Of a stretch of 64,000 nucleotides of DNA, positions 12,101 to 20,512 are shown in pieces; the stretch's first letter is position 1, and each line of letters begins with the position of its first letter. A model generated the notes under the pieces. The model was not told where the DNA came from. It saw nothing but the letters and a program-made list of their open reading frames with translations, and ran no database searches. The position numbers were made by a program, and so were the translations under genes. The DNA comes from Panulirus ornatus. Lineage: Eukaryota; Arthropoda; Malacostraca; Decapoda; Palinuridae. The stretch lies in the NCBI RefSeq assembly GCF_036320965.1, contig NC_092228.1, positions 11,755,262 to 11,819,261 of the forward strand. Direction: 5' to 3'.

Positions 12101-13100
12101 AATAAAGGTAGCTTAAGAGAATATGCTCACATCAGTCACTCTCAAAATTACCCTTCCCTTCACAGTCACATAAAGAGATTCGCCTTTGAACCATTCACCT
12201 GCCGGTATGCTTCCACGTAAACTCACTGCTCTTGACAAACTTCAATGAAGATTTACTTGCAAGCTGCTAGGTAGTTATTCACTTAAGGGACGCGATTATT
12301 ACAGTTATCAGTATCAACGAAAATTTCATCAATGGATTCGCTACTACTGAACTCTATTCTACCTGCAGCTCTATGTCACTTAAAGGAATAATGCATTAAG
12401 TTCTTTGACACTGTGTTGTATTTCCTAAGTAAAACGTAAATAAAAAGTACAATGCCATCCCCTAAAAGAAAAGAAAAAAATCTTAAATGTAAGATTATTC
12501 CTTAAAGTGATCGTACTGATATGATTTCTGTTGACATTGTTAAAATCACCGTGCCCCAAATGAAAAAAAAACTGCCAACTTCTCTGGTAACTTTACATAC
12601 AAATTCTCTATAGTCGCTTGGATAAACTCCTTGTCTTCTTCATTTTAATGCAGCAGACGACACGCCACCGGCAGATATATGTCCTAGACATGTCAATCGT
12701 GGATGAAGGGAAAAATGGGATGTATGAGAAAAAGATTCAGGTTTGTAGCTGAGTTCCTCAAGGGAATTGAGGCTGAAATGATAACTGTAGAACAGACAGC
12801 GTGCAGCAACATCCCGGCAGAAAGACAGGGATAGTTAAAGACATGGCGATATCAGGTGTTGATAAAGCGGAATGCTTTCGATTCCAGTGTTGCTTAAGTC
12901 ACGGGGGTAGAGGAGCTACCATAAGGATACGAGCAGTACTCCATGCTGGAGTGAATAAAACCCCAGTAGATGTGGAATAACAATTCACAATAGAAATAAT
13001 TTTATCTATAAAACATCCCCAGCTACTGGGAAGCAGATATTGTTGTGTTCATCGTGTGAGGTGTCCAGGAGACTGGAGGGCATGGCTTTCCCTAACATTA
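12101..13100. other. Unassigned AT-rich sequence
   Basis: Nothing coding or repetitive that I can support. It lies upstream of the ACE-like signal exon and is either intergenic or an intron if the exon at 15362-15502 belongs to the same gene. Confidence 0.3.
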
Positions 13101-13169
13101 CATATATATATATATAATATACACACACATATACATATAAATAAGATATATATATATATTCTTTCATAC

Positions 13170-13415
13170 CATTCGCCATTTCCCGCATTAGCGAGGTAGC
13201 GTTAAGAACAGAGGACTGGGCCTTTGAGGGAATATCCTCACCTGGCCCCCTTCTCTGTTCCTTCTTTTGGAAAATTAAAAAAAAAAAGAAAAAGAAATGA
13301 GAGGAGAGGATTTCCAGCACCCCGCTCCCTTCCCTTTCAGTCGCCTTCTACGACACGCAGGGAATACGACGTGGGAAGTATTCTTTCTCCCCTATCCCCA
13401 GGGATACCTATCCCC

Positions 13416-13419
<4 letters not shown>
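13170..13419 (+). repeat. Dispersed repeat, copy 1 ('GCGAGGTAGCG' family)
   Basis: The copy begins ATTTCCCGCATTAGCGAGGT, continues with AAGAACAGAGGACTGGGCC and GGAATATCCTCACCTGGCCC, and closes with TCGCCTTCTACGACACGCAG and the phrase CCCAGGGATA before (TA)n. A second copy in the same orientation lies at 16214-16421. It carries no open frame of interest and looks like a non-autonomous interspersed element flanked by (TA)n. Confidence 0.75.

Positions 13420-13489
<70 letters not shown>
13419..13489. repeat. (TA)n microsatellite
   Basis: About 35 TA units directly following the dispersed repeat that ends at CCCAGGGATA. Confidence 0.95.
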
Positions 13490-13504
13490 TGCAATAGGTC
13501 ACAG

Positions 13505-13735
13505 TGGTGCGCGTGATCTAATATTCGCTGTTAACCACAAGGAAAATGAAACACGATGATTTCCCAAGTTCACTTTCGTCAGGGGAGATACAAGAATGAG
13601 AGACGTCTCGAAGACGCCATTGGTAAAACACTTGTTTACCAATGGCGTCTTTGCTACGTCTCTTCCTTGTATATCAACTGACTATTCTACATCTTCCATC
13701 TCATTCCTGTATCACCCCTGACGATGTGAACAACC
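13505..13735. mobile_element. Head-to-head pair of Penelope-like 3' termini (palindrome)
   Basis: The left arm carries GGAAAATGAAACACGATGAT and CAAGTTCACTTTCGTCAGGG in minus orientation. The right arm carries CCTTGTATATCAACTGACTA and the Penelope TCCTGTATCACCCCTGACGA in plus orientation. The arms meet at GGTAAAACACTTGTTTACC near 13620-13640, where the PLE phrase CGCCATTGGTAAA faces its own complement. It is a second miniature version of the long inverted pair at 54.3-57.1 kb. Confidence 0.75.
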
Positions 13736-14597
13736 ATCCAGTAACTGCATGGAATGTTATTCACGATTTCCCTAGAAAAAGTTAAGCGCAAGGGGAATCT
13801 AAACGGGCAAAATTTATTCCATCTGCAAGAAAGGAAACTATGTGGACCTAGGCAAACTCCACAAAGTTGGTTTGATATAAGGGCAGTGATATTCACCCCG
13901 GGTGATGTAATGGAATGACACAACGAAAGAAGGCCTAGACATGAATATTATCTGACAAAACATTATCTGCAGGAATCTGCAAAATGTTGCCTCAGTCCCA
14001 TTTTAGGAAGGTGGTGGAGACAAACTTTTTTTTATCTTTTTTTAGGCAAAAGTAGAATATTGAAATATAAGGATGAGGATATATATATAAAAAAAGAATT
14101 ATATCCTACTTTAGGCTAAAAGTAGAATATACTTCTCAGGTTTGGAAAAAAAAAAATCTATATAGAAGTTAAGGAACAAAGACGGTACCAAAATCAAAAC
14201 AACTGAGTTCAGGGAAAGGTTAGGAGCCTCAAATTTGTCCATCATGGAACAAAGGAGAGAAAGGGGTGACCTTAAGCCTATAAACTGTCTGATGATGTCA
14301 GCAGTGAGCAGTTCCTCCAAAGATGCACAAATGGAACATCTGGAGACCATAACATGAAATTAACCGAAAAACAGATTTGGAAGATGTAAAATATATTATA
14401 TTGTGGATGAATGGAAAAAAACAATATATGGGAAGTGAAGAATTATATGATAAAGTTCAACTTCCTCTACCTACAGCACAAACAAGTTAACTAAGTTACA
14501 CATGTATAGCTAATTTAAGATGATGTTTGCCCTTGATGATTGGGAAGTATCCTTACTCTGTTTTGTGTATTATTTCTATTCATCAAGCAACTTGCTA

Positions 14598-14600
<3 letters not shown>
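13736..14600. other. Unassigned AT-rich sequence with small duplications
   Basis: A phrase TTTAGG-AAAAGTAGAATAT occurs twice (about 14042 and 14113). The segment around 14200-14340, including ATGCACAAATGG, has a diverged second version near 15235-15302, which suggests an old dispersed repeat. No gene can be supported. Confidence 0.35.
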
Positions 14601-14602
<2 letters not shown>

Positions 14603-14663
<61 letters not shown>

Positions 14664-14665
14664 TA
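14603..14665. repeat. (TA)n microsatellite
   Basis: About 30 TA units, slightly interrupted at the 3' end. Confidence 0.95.
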
Positions 14666-14871
14666 TAATTTTGCTTCAAACACTTGCTCACAGGATGGGA
14701 TGGAATGCAAAATGAATTCACAGCTTTTAACGAAGAAAGAAAAACTCGAATGGAGAGGTGAGGAGTGTTCACAGCTGCTTCATTCCATAAACACAGGCAG
14801 GTCTCAGCCGTGGTTAATACATGGATGATGATTGGTTCAGCCTGACCAAGCACAAAACGGTGCAGATAGGA

Positions 14872-15035
14872 CAAAGCGAAAAGAAGCCTAGCCCTGACTA
14901 TTAGAGAAGAGATAAATTCCAGTGATCTATGTGTGATACTGACATAAGTATTGGCAAAGCGAAAAGAGGCCTAGCCATGCCTATCAACCATGGAAGAGAT
15001 GAATTGTAACGATTTATGTGTGATATGGATATAGG
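14872..15035. repeat. Tandem duplication, period about 82 bp
   Basis: GCGAAAAGAAGCCTAGCC at about 14876 recurs as GCGAAAAGAGGCCTAGCC at about 14958. Each is followed by a diverged version of AGAGATAAATT...GATTTATGTGTGATA. A third trace (GAAAGAAGGCCTAGACATGA) lies near 13926. Function unknown. Confidence 0.6.
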
Positions 15036-15361
15036 GTGCTAACGTGATACGAATCATAGAAAGTAAATTAGGTATCTAATTATTTATATGGATAAGAAGG
15101 CAATGTTCATAGAAGTACTCAAAAAATTCATTAGATTACACATCATCAGGTTAGTAGCCTAAACTGAAAAAAAATTCTATTGCTGAAAGTCAAACGCAAG
15201 GCATAGAAAATTGTCCCTGAAGTAAATGAGCTGAAGTTAGGGAGAGGTTTAGCGGCCACGAAAATGCTTACACTGGAACTCTCGCGTAATGCACAAATGG
15301 GTAATCACATACATGAAGGCTGCGTCCAGCTAATGATTAGGACTCTGTTGTATCTTCTTAC

Positions 15362-15502
15362 CTGGACAAGTCTCTCAGGCTTTATACTATGTGTTGCGCC
15401 AGGTAGACCATTGTATACGAGCAGCAACACGGCAAACACTGCCAGCAGGACCACAGCAACTACTACAACCAACACTACTGCCACCACCTTGCAACTTGCC
15501 AT
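15362..15502 (-). CDS. First coding exon with hydrophobic N-terminus (signal peptide or signal anchor), minus strand
   Basis: This 47-codon exon runs from ATG at 15502 (context CAACCATGG) to a strong donor CAG|GTAAGA at 15361. The protein starts MASCK and continues with an uninterrupted hydrophobic stretch of about 25 residues rich in Val, Ala and Leu (VVAVVLVVVVAVVLLAVFAV). It ends NGLPGATHSIKPERLVQ. It exits in phase 0, compatible with the ACE-like exon at 1494, and lies on the same strand 4 kb upstream of the other signal exon. It could be an alternative first exon giving a membrane-anchored form, or the start of an unrelated gene. No downstream exon unique to it is visible. Confidence 0.5.
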
Positions 15503-15524
15503 GGTTGGGTCCCTCACACTACTA

Positions 15525-15557
15525 GAGTTAGGCTCCGTCACAGAGCCCGCTTTTATT
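15525..15557 (-). promoter_or_regulatory. Possible TATA box upstream of the hydrophobic start exon
   Basis: On the minus strand ATAAAAG (15550-15556) lies about 50 bases before ATG at 15502. That would place a start near 15525 and give a 5' UTR of about 23 bases. There is no good initiator match, so this is weaker than the promoter at 11301-11331. Confidence 0.35.
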
Positions 15558-15559
15558 TC

Positions 15560-16068
15560 CTCTCTAGAGTGGGTGGAACCGCTTCCTGCGATCATTTTCA
15601 TGCAACGCTGTCTCCAAGCGTTGCGATGCAATAATACCATTTAATGGGATTTTGTTCCTCATACTTCAAGTTTCTGCGTTCATTTCGGAAACTGGAGCAA
15701 GGAGGCTAGCAAGAGACACCGAGAGAATGCCCGGTGAACATGTGTCCTGTTTTCCTAACATAAAATGCAGCTTCTTTTACTGATAATCTATAAAAAAAAA
15801 AAAAATGCCGTAGCTGTAAGACTGCAGACATTTACTATCAAAGGATATGATTCATGTACATCCTCAAAACAGGAAAAAAAAAGTCATACCTCTGATCTAA
15901 AATTCTACCTCTATATAACAGTGAAGTAGTGACTTTACCATTATCGTTGAAGCCAAAGCATTCCCACGACACATGATCTACATCCTTGAGTACCGTACAT
16001 CTATCCGATAAACTACTGTTAACTACTGTCCTGATAGTCCTTTGTTTCCAGTTTGTGTACATGGACTG

Positions 16069-16070
<2 letters not shown>
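15560..16070. other. Unassigned sequence upstream of the hydrophobic start exon
   Basis: No gene or repeat recognised apart from an A-run near 15792. Confidence 0.3.

Positions 16071-16071
<1 letters not shown>

Positions 16072-16140
<69 letters not shown>
16072..16140. repeat. (TA)n microsatellite, tail of a minus-strand SINE
   Basis: About 34 TA units, directly following (on the minus strand) the 3' end of the tRNA-like SINE at 16141-16215. Confidence 0.95.
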
Positions 16141-16143
<3 letters not shown>

Positions 16144-16215
16144 TAATGCCCTCCAACAGCCAGGACTCGAGCACAGGACCTTTTGCGTAATAGTCGAAAA
16201 CGCTAACCACTACCA
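16141..16215 (-). mobile_element. tRNA-derived SINE, short copy, minus strand
   Basis: Read on the minus strand, the sequence starts TGGTAGTGGTTAGCG (A-box-like, 16201-16215). It then has an anticodon-arm-like TTTTCGACTATTACGC and GTGCTCGAGTCC (B box, 16163-16174), and ends GGAGGGCATTATGA running into (TA)n. A and B boxes at tRNA spacing plus a simple-repeat tail are the hallmarks of a tRNA-derived SINE transcribed by RNA polymerase III. Its 5' end abuts a copy of the dispersed repeat. Confidence 0.75.
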
Positions 16216-16421
16216 TTTCCCGCGTTAGCGAGGTAGCGTTAAGAACAGAGGACAGAGCCTTAGAAGGAATATCCTCACTAGGCCCCTTTCTGCTCTTTAT
16301 TTTATAAAAAACGGGGGGGGGGGGGATCTTTTTCAAACTCCCGCTCCCTCCTCTTTTAGTCGCCTTCTACGACATGCAGGGAATACATGGGATGTATTCT
16401 TTCTCCCATCTTCCCAGGGAT
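16214..16421 (+). repeat. Dispersed repeat, copy 2 ('GCGAGGTAGCG' family)
   Basis: It shares with copy 1 the phrases TTTCCCGCGTTAGCGAGGTA, AAGAACAGAGGAC, GGAATATCCTCACTAGGCCC, AGTCGCCTTCTACGACATGC and CCCAGGGATA. A G-run (16312-16324) interrupts the middle. It is inserted directly next to a SINE. Confidence 0.75.
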
Positions 16422-17370
16422 AATATAATCTCAGGTTACTGATATGAAAAAGTAAAGTTCTGTTGTCGTTTAAATACAACAGTTTCATGCAACCTTCGAG
16501 CAAAGTGATCTCCAGATGAGAATGGAAGGGAAGGGAATAATTTTTTGATCATATGAAAGGAAAATTTCTTTGTGGGTGTGAGCTTGTGAGGCTGAAGGTT
16601 GCCCAGCACAAGCTGCTGACACAGGAGGATGTAACACGGGCAGCTTAAAGAAATTTGCTGACATTCAGGTGGATGTAACACGTTTCTTAAAGGACCATTT
16701 GCTGACGCAAGTGGATGTAATACTTCTCCTAATGCACTAACTGCTGACTGCCAGATGGATATAACACATCTCTTATGGTACCAGTTGCTGGATCACAAGT
16801 CGTTGTAACATGTCTGGTCTTAGTAATTACCAGCTGATAACCCATAGGTGACCGTAAGCCATCAGTATCCTCTATGGCACTTAATTCACATTTCACAGGT
16901 ATGTACAACAGGGATTAGTGTTATATCCCCGCTCAGATAACCATTTCATACATCTCACACAGAATCAGTACATGTGCCTACCAGATATCGCTCATTGGGG
17001 TTTACTGCAGACATTTGTGCGTACTCATTGGTGAGATGATATGGAATTTGTGTAAGCTTCGTCCAGTGTTTCCTACAAGGTCAAAGCTTTTGTGCATGAA
17101 AATATTACCCATAGGTATGATGGTATAACTTTTGACTCGACTCTTACGGGTTAGGTCAAAGACCATGCTCAAGAGTAATGACAGAACCGCGAAGGCTCCT
17201 GCTGCCCATGGTGTGTCAACACGCACCGCCCTCTCCTTATCATCAACCAATCACAGTTGCCGTGTCTACTCTTATCACCAAGTTATTGGATGATGGGGAA
17301 CTCTGTGCGGTCTGCATATTCATATCACCATCCAATCACGATGTCGGAGAAGTCATTCTCTATTAATGAA
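16422..17370. other. Unassigned sequence with degenerate repeats
   Basis: Between about 16600 and 16810 the phrases 'GCTGAC...CAG(G)TGGATGTAACAC' recur four to five times in diverged form with a period of roughly 55-65 bases, a decayed tandem repeat. No gene can be supported. Confidence 0.45.
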
Positions 17371-17539
17371 CCTCCGTGGTGTGGCGGTTAGCATTACTGA
17401 CCTGGACGCATTACGGGGCCGCACAAGGTTGAAGGTATAGGTTCGAATTCTGGTTGCGGCAGTCGGTCCACAGTCAACAACACGGCTGTTCATCTACTCC
17501 TATGGTTTGGCCTATAAAATGAGTACCTACCTCAGGCTA

Positions 17540-17593
<54 letters not shown>

Positions 17594-17633
17594 CATTAAC
17601 GAAATGGCCTCGATTAGGGTTTCAGTTGCCCAG
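17371..17633 (+). mobile_element. tRNA-derived SINE with internal (AT)n, best copy
   Basis: GTGGCGGTTAGCA (17381-17393) is a polymerase III A-box-like motif, and GGTTCGAATTC (17440-17450) is a near-consensus B box. A non-tRNA body follows (GCGGCAGTCGGTCCACAGTC, GTTCATCTACTCCTATGG, TGAGTACCTACCTCAGGCTA), then (AT)n at 17541-17592, then a unique tail (GAAATGGCCTCGATTAGG...TCAGTTGCCC). Related copies are at 11881-12100 (+) and 49761-49895 (-). This is the most complete copy in the window. Confidence 0.8.
17541..17592. repeat. (AT)n microsatellite inside a SINE
   Basis: About 26 AT units at a fixed position between the SINE body and its tail. Confidence 0.95.
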
Positions 17634-18814
17634 AAGACAAATGATTTTCAATCTCAACAATTAATGAAATTATGAAGCAATGCCCTATTTTTCGATCCTA
17701 CGAATCCGAGTCTTATCTACTCTTCTCTCTCCATCAGAATGAAAAATAGATCTTCGATAAGCTTAAACTCGCCTATGACAACATTGTCGTCCGTCACAAA
17801 GCTTAGATAGAACGTTAACGAGGTGGAAGAATCAAGGCCTCGCTGTAAAGTCGGGTACTGTATTTTCTGAGGATTCTTTGAGCCATCGTCCGAGACGGAT
17901 AGATATTCTATCAACCTCGATTACCATACGTGCACTCCAGGATTTGTCTAAATCTCAGCAACCCAGGGAATTTGGGTCAGAAGTGAACGACGACACAGTA
18001 CAGGTGACTCCGTTAACTCAAGTATCAAAGATCTGTCAGGCACAGATGATGAGAAAGACGAGATAACAACAGTGGCGCGGACAGCCTACCTGAAAATGTT
18101 AGCAGGAACAACTTCGTGGCAAACCGGGACATGAGGGACGACTTTGCATTAGGAGGTGACACGAGCTTTGGTAGTAAGTGACACGGACTACCTGGGATCA
18201 GGTTATGACAGACAAGACTTTACCAGCGAATGTTATTAAGAATCCTCACAATAGTCCTTTACAAAACTGCCTCTAAAGTATCGAGGAAATCAGCAAATGT
18301 TAGATATCGTGTCCAACACATTTGTAAATAACGTATTATCAGGAAGTTCGGATTTGGTAAATTATGAACATCGTTCGTGACAACTTGTGAGGGTAATGAT
18401 TCTTTTTTTTTTTTTCATCGCATTATCAGTCGCGAAACAGTTTTAGCGACTATTAAAAACAACGAACAAATCAAGAACTGAACACCAGGGTAAAAACACG
18501 TGAGACGTCCGGGGAGGCAGTGGGCTTGTTCCCGGGTGTTGAGGCAGCCTATTACAGTCATTGCCAGTGACAGCCAACATGTGGGGCACACCGTAGCCTC
18601 CAACGCCAGCTAGGCTTCGACCGCCCGCTTAACCTTCTCTTTTGAGTTAGGTATCAGGCAATGGCTCAGATGTTCAACCTGAGGCATAATTATATGATAA
18701 ACAGTACATGCACTTGTGTTTATGACACTGGCTACGAAAATAATGTGTTCTTCCATCAACCTCAGTCATAAAAGAGGAAGAAATTAAAGAGCAGGAAACC
18801 TAGAGACTTCTTCT

Positions 18815-18818
<4 letters not shown>
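17634..18818. other. Unassigned sequence
   Basis: Nothing coding that I can support; short open frames on both strands lack splice or family support. Confidence 0.3.

Positions 18819-18882
<64 letters not shown>
18819..18882. repeat. (AT)n microsatellite with SINE-tail-like flank
   Basis: About 32 AT units followed by GAGATGGCCGTCATTACTCG, which resembles the SINE tail GAGATGGCCTTGATTAGG and may be a remnant of another copy. Confidence 0.85.
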
Positions 18883-18885
<3 letters not shown>

Positions 18886-20165
18886 TGGCCGTCATTACTC
18901 GAGTATGTGAGGTGCAGTGTTCTGCCATGTCAAGTGCTCATTATGTACTGATTATATAATGGTACGAGGCTACGACTCCTCATAATGTAATAAATTCCTA
19001 AACCATTGTTTCGCGTGGCCTCCGAAGGGGAGGATCTGGCAACAAGGTGTTCAGCCCATAACACCAGCCTTCATTGGCCTCAATTTGACCTCTCATTATG
19101 TTCAGGAAGTATTCATCGCCTGCGCAGTTTATATCCTTGAGTCTCTGCCTACAGTCCTCCACACGTACTTTTTGTCTTCACACCTGTTAATCCTCGTTTC
19201 AAGCCAGATGGAGGACAGATTAAAGGGAGGAACACTTCAAATCCTTAAGCACGTCAGTACATTCCTTAAAGATAACTTCCTGAAGTTATCTGTTCAATTA
19301 TTTATCTTGCATAAAGCAAAGGATGGGGTACATATGGGCATGATCCAATGTGTGATAATGAGTGGGGTATATATGTTCATGATCCAATACAGTAGTGATG
19401 ATATTGATGTTCAGGCTGTGAAACTTCATGAGGAGAATGTCAGTACTAGTATACAATATTTAAAAGCTCAGTGGGACAACCCTTATTTTTACATGAACTA
19501 TTATCTCAAGCTAAATATTCGTCCATTATCATCGATGGGGACTTTCGTGTTAATCATCCATCCTTCAACTCTAGAACAATAGCCGACAATACTGTCGCAA
19601 CGCATGTAGTCATTACCTTGGATGAGGTTTTCTAACGTTTTCCTTGAGAGCCCAGATCCCCTATATGTGTCCGAGGGGACCGTCGGGATCTCACTTTCGC
19701 ACCTCCTTCAGTAAGGGATAGACTTACCTTTCAGAAATGTAAAGGCCTAGTAAGATTATCATTGTTCCACAGTGACAATAGGTGCACAATCGCTGCTGTC
19801 CTGCTCAGCTCTAAAATGAATATCAGAAAAGCGTTTTGGGATCTGTCCCATACGATTGAAACCTGGTCTCTGAACTATTGCATACTCGGTTGATCAAAGG
19901 CAGCTCGAGGAGGGTTTTACCAAATGCTTTACAATCTATATCTCTGATACTCGTTCCTTATGAAAACTCCCTAAACGGGGCTACCACTGTTGAATTCCAG
20001 TGCTGCTTCTTAGCCTTTAGTGCCTTACCCTTGACAGGCCACTAGCAGAGGGCAACTCTAGCCCAGCGTTTTCAGATGCTCCTAACTAATGTTCCTAACA
20101 ACTAAAACCTAATGTCTACCAAAAGTTCCTACCTAGTACTACCTAATGCTTCCAGCTAATGCTCC
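18883..20165. other. Left flank of the satellite, no recognised gene
   Basis: A 165-codon open frame (19085-19582, +) is the longest non-repetitive frame on this side of the satellite. Its sequence matches no family I know and contains a small internal duplication (ATATGGGCATGATCCAA and ATATGTTCATGATCCAA), so I do not call it a gene. The last 80 bases (about 20080-20165) hold degenerate CCTAA-containing short repeats that abut the satellite. Confidence 0.35.
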
Positions 20166-20512
20166 TGATTTTCATTAAAATCTGAACAAGTTGAAAATCT
20201 GAGCCAAATATTATCCAAGGCGATAGTTTTTCTTGATATTTTTGAAAAAAAAGATTTTCCTCAAAATTTCAGCATAGATGCTTTCACCTCTGCTGAATAA
20301 GAATCTGTGGTCAAAACCTTAAAATTAGTGCAATTAGTCGAGTGATTAGCATTAATAAAATTATAATTAATATTAAGTATGTGATAAAGCGCTTAATTTT
20401 ACGAAATACAGTCTTTTGACTCGATATCCTTAATCACCATATAGAATAGCACTTATACCGAGATTTTCATTAAAATCTGAAGAGTTGACAATCTGAGCCA
20501 AATATTATCCAA
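20166..20512 (-). repeat. Inverted outermost satellite unit, left end
   Basis: Here the monomer reads on the minus strand: the landmarks appear as GAATCTGTGGTCAAAACC and TCTTTTGACTCGATATCC. The turn-around is a palindrome with 28-base arms (20485-20512 and 20520-20547, one mismatch) around the 7-base spacer ATTAGCC. Just over one monomer is inverted. Confidence 0.93.

Noticed and set aside
15264..15644. 126-codon plus-strand frame
   Set aside because: It is the complement of the minus-strand hydrophobic start exon; the minus strand has the good start context and GTAAGA donor.
19085..19582. 165-codon plus-strand frame near the satellite
   Set aside because: No family recognised, no splice or promoter context, and an internal sequence duplication; kept only as a note in the flank entry.
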